Source: JAKLKS01 sp964370855 (GTDB taxonomy: Bacteria; Planctomycetota; JAJSAM01; JAKLKS01). From it: a stretch of DNA of 64,000 nt. The translations under genes were made by a program, and so were the position numbers. Below, piece by piece: positions 15,246 to 24,286 of this stretch. Positions within the stretch are counted from its first letter, which is position 1, and every line of letters begins with the position of its first letter. The stretch covers positions 1-64,000 of the forward strand of contig CAYJMF010000004.1 of NCBI GenBank assembly GCA_964370855.1, written 5' to 3'. The notes under the pieces were generated by a model. The model ran no database searches, had not been told where the DNA came from, and saw nothing but the letters and a program-made list of their open reading frames with translations.

Positions 15246-18200
15246 CTACGCCTTGGGGAACCGCGATACCGCTTTGTTCGGTCGCACCTCGAGATCGGGA
15301 GCTCGAGTCGGCTTCGCCCGCAGGAGGCGCATCACCTCGGCGATGGCCCTCTTCAGTTGCGGGTCCTTCCCCGCGGCGTAGTCCTGGGGCCGGATCTCGA
15401 CTTCGATGTCGGGGTCGGTGCCGTGGTTCTCGACTCCCCAGCCGACATCCTGGAACCAGAAGGCCCCCTCCGGCTGGGTGGTGATCGTGCCGTCCGCCAG
15501 TGGATGCCGCGGCTCGACGCCGATGACACCGCCCCAGGTGCGCTTCCCCACGAGGGGGCCGAGGCCCATCAGCTTGAAGGAGTGGCAGAAGATGTCGCCG
15601 TCGGATCCGGCGAACTCGTTGGTGAGGGTCACCATGGGTCCCGATGGGGACTCGTCGGGGAACGGGTGGACCGCGTTCCACCGGGTCAGCATGAACCCGA
15701 TTCGGCGCCGTGCGAGTTTCTCCAGGAGCAGGCTCGATACGTGGCCCCCGGCGTTGAACCTCAGGTCCAGGAGGAGCCCGTCGTGGTCCATTTCCGCGAG
15801 GTAGTAGCGGTGGAACTCGGCGTAGCCGTGCGGCCCCATGTCCGGGATGTGGACGTACCCGACCTGTCCCCGGGAGCGCTCGTGGACGAGGGCGCGGTTG
15901 GACTCGACCCACTGGCGGTAGCGGGCCGGGGTCTCCGCGCCGAGTGCCCGGACCACGACCGTGCGGCGGCCCTTCGAGTCGGAGCCGAGAACGAGGGAGA
16001 TCTCCTGCCCCGCCCTGTGAAGGAGGAGTTCCCGCGGCGAGACGTCGCCCGCGGGCCGCCCATCGACCTCGTGCAGGATCTCGCCCTCCCGGGCGTTGAC
16101 ATCGGGGCGGCGCAGCGGCGAGTCCCCGTCAGGGTCCCACGGGTCCCCTCGGACGATGCGGGCGATCCTCCACATCCCGTCCCGGCCCCTCTCGAAGTCG
16201 GCGCCGAGGAACCCCTGGCGGTACGAGGGTGCCGGGCGGTGGTCGCCGCCGAACTCGTAGCAGTGCGACGTCCCGAGTTCTCCCTGCACCTCCCAGATGA
16301 GGTCCGAGAGTTCCCCGCGGGTCCCCACGCGTTCCAGTAGAGGCAGGTAGCGGCGGTACACCTCTTCCCAGTCCACCCCGGACATGTCCGCGGTCCAGAA
16401 CTGGTCCCGCTGGAGGCGCCAGGCCTCGCGGAACATCTGGCCCCACTCGGACTCCGGGAGGATGGGGAGTCGGATTCGGGCGAGATCGATCCACCCGGTT
16501 TCGCGGGAGGGCTTCCCGTCGCCGGCATCCTTGGGCTTCTCGTCCGCCCCGACGACGCGGACGCGGTTCCCGGAGCGCACGGCAAGGGTCCTGTGATCCG
16601 GTCCGACGCGGAGGTCGGACATCCCCTCGTGCCATGCCTCCGCCTTCCCCGTCTCGAAGTCGTACACCTCGAGGGTGCCCTTGGCCGGGGGCTCGCCCTG
16701 TGCGAACCAGTCCATCCCAAGGCTTCCCTCGATGGGGAAGTGGGAGTAGACGACCTTGCCGCGAAGGCCCTGGATCGTGCCGTAGCGGCGCGCGGGGAGC
16801 GGGAAGGGGACCGTGCGGGACTCAATCCCGTCAAAGTCGATGGAGACCGGTTCCGGCCCCTTCTTCCTCCCCCCCGTTTTGTTTCCCGGGGAGGCCTCGG
16901 GGCGGACCACGGGACGCTGAACGGGCACGAAGGGGGACGGTACGTCCTTGCGCAGGGTCACCAGGTGGGGCCGCATCGCCTGGGGGAATCCCAGGTCGAA
17001 GAACATCGAGTCGTAGACCGGGTCCAGCACACGGAGCGAAAGGAAGTAGATGTGTTTTCCGTCGGGATCGAACGATGGCATCGCATCCCGGAAGTCCGGC
17101 CCGGTCACGGGGCGCGTCTTCCCGGTCCTCGCGTCGGCCACCCGGATGTGGGACGTCCTCCGGGTCCCCCAGAAGCCGTAGGCAATCCAGCGGCCGTCGG
17201 GGGACCAGGCGCATCCGCCGATCCGCTCGTGGGGACTGCGGTCGATGAGGCGGAGCCTCCTCCGCCGGCAGTCCAGGTGGAAGATCTCGTTGCGCTGGTT
17301 GTGGAAAACGACCTGATCGCCGACGGGGGCGACGACGAGATCCAGCGGCCGCCCGATCTTCGTGCCCGAGGCGAGCGCGACGGAGGGCTTCCCCTCCTCG
17401 AGGAGCACGATGGCCTCCTCGCCGCCGGAGTCGCAGACCGACACGAAGCGCTTCCCGTCGGGCAGCCAGCGCGCGAGCCGGTAGCGAGCCTCCACCGCGG
17501 AGCCCACTGGCGCCACCGCCCCTTCCCAGAGGCCCATCGCGAAGGCCCGCCCGCGGGTCGTCACGAGCAGTGAACTGCCGGCGGGGTCCAGCGCCCAGTC
17601 CTCCAGGTGGCGCGCCGGGTCCGCGAACTTCCGGTGGCGGTGGACGCGGGGGGACCCGTATGCGACGGGGATCCGGGCCGTCGATCGCGCCGCGGGGTCG
17701 AAGAGCCAGAGGTCGGCGCCGCAGTGGTAGACGACGCGCTTCCCGTCGGTGGCGGGGTACCGGGAGTAGAAGTCCTGGTGACTCGTCTCGCGGCGGAGGC
17801 CCTTCCCCGAGGTCCTGCACGAGTAGAGGTTCCCCACGCCCTCGTGGTCGCTGACGAAGAAGGTCCGGTCCCCGATCCACATGGGCCATGCCCGGTTCCC
17901 GGGGATCCGCAAGAGGCGCCGGAAGTTCCCCTTGCCCGTCGGATCGACCCAGAGGTCCCCGGTCGTGCCTCCGCGGTAGCGCTTCCATCGCGCCGGATCC
18001 CCCGAGTTCCTCCCGATGACGACGCCGCCGGCGGGCCCGAAGGAGGCCGCCTCGCAGGGGCCGAAGGGAAGGCGGCGAGGCTCTCCGCCCTCCCGGTCCA
18101 CCGCGTGAATGTGGAAGCACTGCTGGAAGGGTTGCCCCGTGTTGGAGGCGAAGAGGATCGACCGTCCATCGGAATGCCACCCGACGGTGACGAGGTCGGA

Positions 18201-18455
18201 CCCGAGGTAGGTCAGGCGGCGTGCCTCCCCCCCCGAGGCGGGCATGCAGTAGGCCTCGGTGTGCCCCTCCTCGCGGCCGGTGAACGCCAGCCATTCACCA
18301 TCGGGGGAGAGGTGCGGGCGATCCACGGGCCCCAGGTTCGACGTGAGCCGGTTTGCCCTTCCTCCGCGGGCCGGGACCGACCAGAGGTCGTCCTCGGAAA
18401 CGAACACGACGACATCGCCCGCGATGGCCGGATGGCGGAAGTACCCGTGTCCCAT
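15246..18455 (-). CDS. tricorn-type protease (S41 family)
   Basis: This 1069-residue protein is the full length of archaeal and bacterial tricorn core proteases, which trim peptides released by other proteases. The N-terminal half holds two beta-propellers with WD/TolB-like repeats (HLSPDGEWLAFTGREEGHTEAY, WSPDGRWIAYGFWG). A C1 helical domain with the catalytic His region GTSHCYEFGG (His731) follows, then a PDZ domain (DVNAREGEILHEVDGRPAGDVSP). The S41 domain has NAGGHVSS and the nucleophile in NEFAGSDGDIF (Ser951). The ending WGVENHGTDPDIEVEIRPQD is characteristic. No signal peptide is seen, so it is probably cytoplasmic. It stands alone, with no obvious operon partner. Confidence 0.94.
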   Translation of the reverse strand: MGHGYFRHPAIAGDVVVFVSEDDLWSVPARGGRANRLTSNLGPVDRPHLSPDGEWLAFTGREEGHTEAYCMPASGGEARRLTYLGSDLVTVGWHSDGRSILFASNTGQPFQQCFHIHAVDREGGEPRRLPFGPCEAASFGPAGGVVIGRNSGDPARWKRYRGGTTGDLWVDPTGKGNFRRLLRIPGNRAWPMWIGDRTFFVSDHEGVGNLYSCRTSGKGLRRETSHQDFYSRYPATDGKRVVYHCGADLWLFDPAARSTARIPVAYGSPRVHRHRKFADPARHLEDWALDPAGSSLLVTTRGRAFAMGLWEGAVAPVGSAVEARYRLARWLPDGKRFVSVCDSGGEEAIVLLEEGKPSVALASGTKIGRPLDLVVAPVGDQVVFHNQRNEIFHLDCRRRRLRLIDRSPHERIGGCAWSPDGRWIAYGFWGTRRTSHIRVADARTGKTRPVTGPDFRDAMPSFDPDGKHIYFLSLRVLDPVYDSMFFDLGFPQAMRPHLVTLRKDVPSPFVPVQRPVVRPEASPGNKTGGRKKGPEPVSIDFDGIESRTVPFPLPARRYGTIQGLRGKVVYSHFPIEGSLGMDWFAQGEPPAKGTLEVYDFETGKAEAWHEGMSDLRVGPDHRTLAVRSGNRVRVVGADEKPKDAGDGKPSRETGWIDLARIRLPILPESEWGQMFREAWRLQRDQFWTADMSGVDWEEVYRRYLPLLERVGTRGELSDLIWEVQGELGTSHCYEFGGDHRPAPSYRQGFLGADFERGRDGMWRIARIVRGDPWDPDGDSPLRRPDVNAREGEILHEVDGRPAGDVSPRELLLHRAGQEISLVLGSDSKGRRTVVVRALGAETPARYRQWVESNRALVHERSRGQVGYVHIPDMGPHGYAEFHRYYLAEMDHDGLLLDLRFNAGGHVSSLLLEKLARRRIGFMLTRWNAVHPFPDESPSGPMVTLTNEFAGSDGDIFCHSFKLMGLGPLVGKRTWGGVIGVEPRHPLADGTITTQPEGAFWFQDVGWGVENHGTDPDIEVEIRPQDYAAGKDPQLKRAIAEVMRLLRAKPTRAPDLEVRPNKAVSRFPKA

Positions 18456-18464
18456 GGGCGGATC

Positions 18465-18737
18465 CTATCCGTCGCCCAACTTCCCCCGAAGCGGAACGCT
18501 CGGGATCGAGGCCACGGACACAACGAAGAGGCGGAACGTGTTTTCACTCCATCTCCACCGGAGGCGAGCCTGCGCGCAGCACCGCATCGCGCGGCGCAGT
18601 TGCCACCGGTCGAACCAGCCCGGCGGCCCCGCGGGGCCGGATCCACCCAGGAGGAGCCGTCCCTCGGTGAGGGCATTGCCCTTCGCCCGGAGCCCGTTGG
18701 TTCGATCGGCCTCGTACCGGGTGAACTCCCTCGGCAT
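18465..18737 (-). CDS. small hypothetical protein
   Basis: This 90-residue basic reading frame lies between the M50 protease and tricorn genes, on their strand. The ATG has a good ribosome-binding site (GGAGG, six bases upstream). The protein (MPREFTRYEADRTNGLRAKG at the start, then a Trp/Arg-rich middle) matches nothing I recognise. It could be a real small gene, a decayed fragment, or a chance frame in GC-rich DNA. The remaining bases of the 18456-18767 gap hold nothing else I can support. Confidence 0.35.
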   Translation of the reverse strand: MPREFTRYEADRTNGLRAKGNALTEGRLLLGGSGPAGPPGWFDRWQLRRAMRCCAQARLRWRWSENTFRLFVVSVASIPSVPLRGKLGDG

Positions 18738-18767
18738 GCGGTACCTCCAGGTCCCCGGGGTCCGAGT

Positions 18768-21194
18768 CTAGATCACCGAGCTGGTCAGGTCCCGCAGGAT
18801 GAGGAAGGCGTTGAGCACGAGCCACAGCGCCAGGATCACCCATCCCGCCCGCATCGCCATGGCGACCCCGCCTTTCGGGAGCGGGCGGCGGGCGGCCATC
18901 TCGAGGAGGCAGCCGAGGATCTGGAACCCGTCCAGGGGAGGGATGGGGACGAGGTTGAGGAAGAGCAGGAAGGCGTTGATCAGCGCGAAGGTCCGCACGC
19001 CGGCCCAGGGGTCGCGGCGGACGTCCTCGAGGAAGGCCCCCTGCTCCTCCTTCGTCGGGGCGGAGCGGAGGGAGGAGACGATGGCGCGCGGCAGGCCGAT
19101 GACTGCGTCCCAACCGAACTGGAGGACCCTGCCGACGACCTCGCCGAGGCCGCGCGCCGGGCCGACCGCCTTCAAGGGGACGAAGTCGAAGGGCGGTCGT
19201 CCGCCGCTGCCGCCGGGGCCGCCGTCGATGGTGGGACCGCCCGCGCCCTGCACCTTCGCCGCGCCGCGTCGGACCACCATCTCCACGGTCTTCCCGGGCC
19301 CCTCCGCGAAGGCCTTCTCGAACAACCGGCGCGCGCCGGGATCCGACGCTCGGACGGTCCGGCCCTCCGCCTGGAACTCGAGGACCTCGTCCCCGGGGCG
19401 GAGGCCGCGGGTGGAACCCCCGTGGATGCTGCGGATCCGCCACGTCTCCGGAGGGACGAGGCCGTAGGCCTTCCGGGGATCCCCCGGCAGCGGGGCCGCC
19501 GGCGTAGGCCATTCGAGGCGGATGTCGGCGTCCTTCCTCCGCACGAGGAGGGGCACCCGCGTCCCCGGAGGGTCGAGGAGCGGGCCCGCGGCCCCCGACG
19601 GGGCGAGGGGGGCCAGCCGGCGCTGGACCTCGAAGAACCCTCGCACGGGCCGGCCGTCCACCTCGAGGAAGCGGTCCCCCTCCTGGATCCCCGCCGCCTC
19701 CGCGACCGAGCCCGCGGGGACGGAGGCGGCGACGGGGACCGTCCAGAGGCGGGCCACCTCGCTGTTCCGCTCGTAGGCCCACAGGCAGCCGACGGCGAGA
19801 AGGAGGTTGACGACGAGCCCGCCGAGGAGGAAGCCGAGACGCCGCCGGCGGGACACGTGCAGGAACACCGGCTCCGGCTCCTCCGTACGGTCGAAATCGG
19901 GGAGCGGAGGCGGCGGCTGGCCCGCGTCCTCCCGTCGGAAGCGTTCCTGCCAGTGGTCCCAGATCCCCCGCGGTGCCGTGTAGGGCTGGACGCTGCCCAT
20001 GAGGGGGAGGAGGCGGAGATCGATCCGCATCGGGAGACGCCCATGGCCCCACGGGAAGCTCCGCACCAGGGGCCCGACGCCGACGGAGAAGACGAGGATG
20101 GGGATCCCTGCCAGGTGCGCCGCGAGCCAGTGCCCGCACTCGTGGAGGAGGATGGCGACGAACATGAGGAGGAGGAAGAGCCCGAGGGAATTGCCGCCGG
20201 CGGCGGCCGCGATGAAGAGCCCGAGGATCCCGAGGGACACGAGGATTCCCATCTTCCCCGCGCGGGGCGGCGGAGGCAGTTCCGTCGGCGTCCACCCGTC
20301 GACCCAGGTCCGGGCGAGGTACTCGCGTGGAGTCATCGCCCCGTAGCGGTCGAGCCATTCGCGGGCGAGGAAACGGTGCTGTTCCGCGGCAAGAGTGAGC
20401 CAGCGGTGGGCCTGCGCGTGGTCGGCGGCGAGGTCCGGGATGCCGGCCGCCCGGATCCTCCCGAGTTCCAGTTGCGCCTCGGCGTGGCCAGCCTCCGCAG
20501 CCGCCTCGAGGAGGCGGAGGGCGGTCTTCATGTCCCGGGGTACGCCCTGGCCCGTCGCGTGGAGCGAGCCCAGACGCCAGCTCGACTCGGCAAGGCCCAG
20601 GTCGGAGGCCAGCTGGAGGAGCTTCACCGCGCGGGGGAGGTCGCGCTTCACGCCTTCGCCCGAGAGGCACGCAAGCGCGAGGGCATGGACCGCCGGCCCG
20701 TAGTCCTGCGCGGCCGACATCTCGAGGACCTCGATGCCCACCCGGACGGCCTCCTGGTCGGTCGAGCGGAGGAGGAGCGCCTGGCTCATGAGGTACTGGG
20801 CCGCCGCGCGGCCCGCCTCCGTTCCCTCCCGCCACGCGGCGATGGCCGGATCCTCCGGGTCGGCGGGGCTGCCCGCGTTGACGGCCCGGCACGGGTCGAT
20901 CCCGCCCTTCTCCCCCGAGAGCCGGTCGTAGTCCGCCTCGAGGGCGTCGGGCCCCACGCCGCGGCGCATCGCCTCGTCGACGAGTCCGGCGAGGTGGGAG
21001 ACGACCTTGTGCAGAAGGCCGCCGCACCGTTCTTCGAGCCGGTCGATCCCGGGATCGCCGTCGGCCGCCTGGAGCCGGCGCCGGATGGCGGCGGCCATCT
21101 CCTTCCGGAGCGCGAGGTGGTCCCGGAGGAGGGGTTCCATCGTCAAGGAGGCGGCTGCCTTCCGCGGTGGCGCCGATTCTCCGCCTCCGGGCAT
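18768..21194 (-). CDS. Sel1-repeat / M50 site-2-type protease with PDZ domains
   Basis: This 808-residue membrane zinc protease has an unusual architecture. Residues 1-120 are helical. About 120-280 are Sel1-like repeats (AAQYLMSQALLL, YGPAVHALALACLSGEGVKRDLPRAVKLLQLA, SWRLGSLHATGQGVPRDMKTALRLLEAAAEAG). Membrane segments follow, containing HECGH (351-355), the M50 metal-binding and catalytic motif. Two PDZ-like regions (VAEAAGIQEGDRFLEVDG and STRGLRPGDEVLEFQAEG) come next. Near residue 750 a second conserved M50 motif, LVPIPPLDGFQI, precedes the final helices. It probably performs intramembrane cleavage of a regulator or signal-peptide remnant. A GGGGAGAG ribosome-binding site supports the start. 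Confidence 0.88.
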   Translation of the reverse strand: MPGGGESAPPRKAAASLTMEPLLRDHLALRKEMAAAIRRRLQAADGDPGIDRLEERCGGLLHKVVSHLAGLVDEAMRRGVGPDALEADYDRLSGEKGGIDPCRAVNAGSPADPEDPAIAAWREGTEAGRAAAQYLMSQALLLRSTDQEAVRVGIEVLEMSAAQDYGPAVHALALACLSGEGVKRDLPRAVKLLQLASDLGLAESSWRLGSLHATGQGVPRDMKTALRLLEAAAEAGHAEAQLELGRIRAAGIPDLAADHAQAHRWLTLAAEQHRFLAREWLDRYGAMTPREYLARTWVDGWTPTELPPPPRAGKMGILVSLGILGLFIAAAAGGNSLGLFLLLMFVAILLHECGHWLAAHLAGIPILVFSVGVGPLVRSFPWGHGRLPMRIDLRLLPLMGSVQPYTAPRGIWDHWQERFRREDAGQPPPPLPDFDRTEEPEPVFLHVSRRRRLGFLLGGLVVNLLLAVGCLWAYERNSEVARLWTVPVAASVPAGSVAEAAGIQEGDRFLEVDGRPVRGFFEVQRRLAPLAPSGAAGPLLDPPGTRVPLLVRRKDADIRLEWPTPAAPLPGDPRKAYGLVPPETWRIRSIHGGSTRGLRPGDEVLEFQAEGRTVRASDPGARRLFEKAFAEGPGKTVEMVVRRGAAKVQGAGGPTIDGGPGGSGGRPPFDFVPLKAVGPARGLGEVVGRVLQFGWDAVIGLPRAIVSSLRSAPTKEEQGAFLEDVRRDPWAGVRTFALINAFLLFLNLVPIPPLDGFQILGCLLEMAARRPLPKGGVAMAMRAGWVILALWLVLNAFLILRDLTSSVI

Positions 21195-21357
21195 TTCGTG
21201 CTCTCCCCTCGTCCGGCCCGCGCGGCTCCGGGACTCCCTTCAGGACCGCGGCATTCTGGCATGTCGGGGCGTGCCGGTCCACGGTGGCCCGCGGACCATG
21301 GTCAGGATCGACCGCAGGTCTCCCCTGACCTCAGGGACGACCCGGGGGGCGCTCCGC

Positions 21358-21363
21358 TATACT
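21358..21363 (+). promoter_or_regulatory. -10 element, near-leaderless transcript
   Basis: TATACT lies only eight bases before the SWIM-gene ATG (21372), so transcription would begin at or within about two bases of the start codon. No ribosome-binding site precedes the ATG. An inverted repeat AGGTC/GACCT (21316-21331) lies upstream as a possible operator. Confidence 0.4.
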
Positions 21364-21371
21364 CGCGCCCC

Positions 21372-22715
21372 ATGGCGCTGACCGGAGAGCAGGTGGCCGC
21401 GCTCGCGCCGGACGCGGCGGCGCTCGCCGCGGGGCGGAAGCTGGCGGGGGGGAAGGACTGGTCGGGGCTCGGGCGGAGCGCCGCGTCGCTGTGGGGGGAG
21501 TGCAAGGGGAGTGCCCTCTACCAGGTGCGCGTGGACCTCGCCGACCTGACGGCGAAGTGCAGCTGCCCCTCCCGCAAGCTCCCCTGCAAGCACGCCCTCG
21601 CCCTTCTCCTGATCGCCGTCGAACGACCGGCCGCCGTTCCCCCGGGCTCCGAGCCCGCGTGGGTGACGGAGTGGCTGGCCCGGCGGTCGGAGACGGCGGC
21701 GCGGAAGGAGAAGGCCCGCGAGCGCAAGGCCGATGCGGCCCCGGACCCGAAGGCCCGGGCGAAACGGGCCGAGCGCCGGCAGGACCGCGTCCTCGAAGGG
21801 CTCGAGGGGCTCGACCTGTGGATGGGGGATCTCGTGCGGACGGGCCTGGCCGCGCTCGACGCGAACGGGCCCGCGACCTTCGGGGAGCAGGCGGCCCGGC
21901 TGGTGGACGCGCAGGCGCCGGGAATCGCCGTGCGCCTGCGCCGGATGGCCGCTCTCCCGGGCTCCGGGGCGCGGTGGACCGATCGCCTGCTCCCGGAGCT
22001 CGGCCGCCTCGCGCTCCTCTCCCGCGCCTACCGGAGGGCCGGGACCCTGGATGTCGAGCTCCAGGCGGATCTCCGGGGGATGATCGGCTACACCCTCGAG
22101 AAGGAGGAGATCGTCGCCCACGGGGATGTCGTCGCCGACGAATGGGCGGTCCTCGCGCAGGAGGTCAACGACGAGGATCGTGTCCGGGTCCAGCGGACAT
22201 GGACCCGCGGCGGCCGATCCGGGCGATGGGCCCTCGTCCTGCAGTTCGCGGCGGGGACGGCGGGATTCCCGGAGGCCCTGGTCCCGGGTACCGTCGTCGA
22301 TGCGGAACTGGCCTTCTGGCCCGGAGCGTTCCCGCAGAGGGCGCTCGTGAAGGAGCACCGCGGCGGGGCCCGGGCGCTCCGGGGACGGATGCCGGGCACC
22401 GGGTCGGTGGCGGATCTCCTCGCGGCGACCGCCGAGGCCCTCGGGCGCCAGCCCTGGCTCGACGCGCTCCCCGCCGCCCTGAGCGGCGTACGTCCCTCGC
22501 TCCTCGAGGATCGGACGACCTGGGCCGTCGTGGACGAGAAGGGGGCCGCGGTGCCCCTCGCGCCGCGGGAGCCGTGGCGGCTGCTCGCGCTCTCGGGCGG
22601 CCACCCCGTCGACCTGGCGGGGGAGTGGGACGGGCACGCCCTGCGGCCCCTCGGGGCCATGGTGGACGGCGGGTTCCACCCGCTCGGAAGCGGGGCCGGG
22701 GGAGGACGAGCATGA
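21372..22715 (+). CDS. SWIM zinc-finger protein
   Basis: This 447-residue cytoplasmic protein has an N-terminal SWIM zinc finger, CxCx6CxH: Cys63, Cys65, Cys72 and His74 in AKCSCPSRKLPCKHALAL. SWIM fingers bind DNA or protein. The rest is a charged linker with KAR/ERK repeats (about 110-145), then a helical and beta region without catalytic motifs. It is the first gene of a five-gene operon with DUF5691, MoxR AAA, DUF5682 and VWA proteins, and its stop overlaps the next start (ATGA). It is probably a target-recognition or scaffold subunit of that system. Confidence 0.88.
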   Translation: MALTGEQVAALAPDAAALAAGRKLAGGKDWSGLGRSAASLWGECKGSALYQVRVDLADLTAKCSCPSRKLPCKHALALLLIAVERPAAVPPGSEPAWVTEWLARRSETAARKEKARERKADAAPDPKARAKRAERRQDRVLEGLEGLDLWMGDLVRTGLAALDANGPATFGEQAARLVDAQAPGIAVRLRRMAALPGSGARWTDRLLPELGRLALLSRAYRRAGTLDVELQADLRGMIGYTLEKEEIVAHGDVVADEWAVLAQEVNDEDRVRVQRTWTRGGRSGRWALVLQFAAGTAGFPEALVPGTVVDAELAFWPGAFPQRALVKEHRGGARALRGRMPGTGSVADLLAATAEALGRQPWLDALPAALSGVRPSLLEDRTTWAVVDEKGAAVPLAPREPWRLLALSGGHPVDLAGEWDGHALRPLGAMVDGGFHPLGSGAGGGRA

Positions 22716-24286
22716 GGGCCCTGGTCGAAGCGGCCACCGCGGGGCTTGCCCGCCGACCGGGACCCCACGCCACGGGGTGGCCGGTGGATGGGCTGGCGGT
22801 CCTCCGGGACGCCCCCGCGGAGTCCCGGTTCCTCCTGCTGGCCGGAGCGGCGGAGGTCTACCGCATCGCCGGGGCCCTTCCGGCCCGGGCCGCCCCGATT
22901 CCCCCGGCGGCGGCCGACCCGCGCCCCCCGTGCTCCCCGGCCGTGGCCGACCTCCTGCAGGAGTACCTCGAGAGCCACGAACCGGCGCTCCTGGTGGAAG
23001 CGCTCGGGAGACTGGACGCCGTCGGGCGGCGCCTGCCCCACGGCCTTCTTCCCCGGTTCCTCGAGGCCCCGAATGCGCGGCGCGTGGCGGGACTCCGGTC
23101 CGCCCTCGGCGTGCGCGGCCGGTGGCTGGCGGGCCTGAGGCCGGACTGGTCCTGGGCCCTCGACCCCGAGGGCACGGCGGAGGAGCCCGGTGAGGGCGTC
23201 CCTCCCGGGACCGATGCCACGGCGGAGCGCGAGTTCCAGGAGGGGACCCCGGAGCGCCGCCTCGCCGTGCTCCGGTCCGCGAGACGCACCCGGCCGGAAG
23301 TCGCGCGGGGCTGGGTGGAGGGGGCGTGGTCGACGGAGAAGGTGGACGTGCGTCTCGCCTTCCTGGATGCGGTCGCGACCGGTCTCGGGTCCCGTGACGA
23401 GGCCTTCCTCGAGACCTGCCTCGACGACCGGGCCGCGACGGTGCGGGCCGCGGCCGCCCGGCTCCTGGCCCGGATTCCCGGGTCCGCCCTCCTTCGCCGG
23501 ATGACCGACCGGGCCGACGCGATGCTGGCCTGGGAGGCGCCCGCGAAGAAGGGCATCGGCGGTCTCCTGCGGAGCGCGTTCGGCTCGGCCCCGAAGCGGA
23601 AGCTGCTCGTCACGCCTCCCTCCACCGGCGACAGGGGATGGGAGCGGGACGGCATCGGGTCCAGGCCGCCGGAGTGGTTCGGGGAGAGGGCCCACCGGCT
23701 GGCGCGGGTCCTGTCCCACGTCCCTCCCGCCCACTGGGAGGGGCGCCTCGGCGTGCCCCCCGCGGAGATCGTTCCGCTCTTCTGGGGAACGGACTGGGGA
23801 CTGGCCCTCGTCCTCGGCACGGCGGAGGCGGCCATCCTCCACGGCGCCCCGCACTGGGCGGGGCCGCTCGTGGATGCCCTGGCCGCCGCGCCGAAGGACA
23901 CGCCGCCATTCCCGGTGGAGGAGACCCTGAAGTCCCTCGTCGCGCTCATGCCGGAAGCGGACCGCTCTCCCCGGGCACTCCGGGCCGTGGAGGGCCCGGA
24001 TCGCCTCGGCATGCTGCGGTTCCTGCCCGTTCCGTGGGCGCCGGAGGTGGCCCTCCGCTACCTCGAAGGCGTCCGGCCGGAGGTGATCGGCACCACCAGG
24101 CCCGACCGCCTCGCTCCACTTCTCCACGAGGCCGCCCGGGCCTTCCCCCCAGCGACCCTGCCTTCGGCCCTGGAGTGGGTCGAGAGGACAGGCCAGGGCT
24201 CCGACGGCCCTGCCAGGTACTGGTTCGACCTGTTCGAGAAGACCGTCCGGCTCCGCCACCGCATCCACCAGGAGATCCGACCGTGA
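22712..24286 (+). CDS. DUF5691 family protein
   Basis: This 524-residue, mostly helical protein matches the DUF5691 family by context and pattern: an early RFLLLAGAAEVYRIAG segment, then ARPDWSW-like and HEAT-like helices (EREFQEGTPERRLAVLRSARRTRPEVARGWVE). The KIGGLLRSAFGSAPKRKLLVTPPS-type linker and a C-terminal helical half follow. It has no recognisable catalytic site. It starts at ATG 22712, overlapping the SWIM gene stop by four bases, and its stop overlaps the GTG of the AAA gene. It probably serves as a structural partner in the MoxR-VWA complex. Confidence 0.8.
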   Translation: MRALVEAATAGLARRPGPHATGWPVDGLAVLRDAPAESRFLLLAGAAEVYRIAGALPARAAPIPPAAADPRPPCSPAVADLLQEYLESHEPALLVEALGRLDAVGRRLPHGLLPRFLEAPNARRVAGLRSALGVRGRWLAGLRPDWSWALDPEGTAEEPGEGVPPGTDATAEREFQEGTPERRLAVLRSARRTRPEVARGWVEGAWSTEKVDVRLAFLDAVATGLGSRDEAFLETCLDDRAATVRAAAARLLARIPGSALLRRMTDRADAMLAWEAPAKKGIGGLLRSAFGSAPKRKLLVTPPSTGDRGWERDGIGSRPPEWFGERAHRLARVLSHVPPAHWEGRLGVPPAEIVPLFWGTDWGLALVLGTAEAAILHGAPHWAGPLVDALAAAPKDTPPFPVEETLKSLVALMPEADRSPRALRAVEGPDRLGMLRFLPVPWAPEVALRYLEGVRPEVIGTTRPDRLAPLLHEAARAFPPATLPSALEWVERTGQGSDGPARYWFDLFEKTVRLRHRIHQEIRP

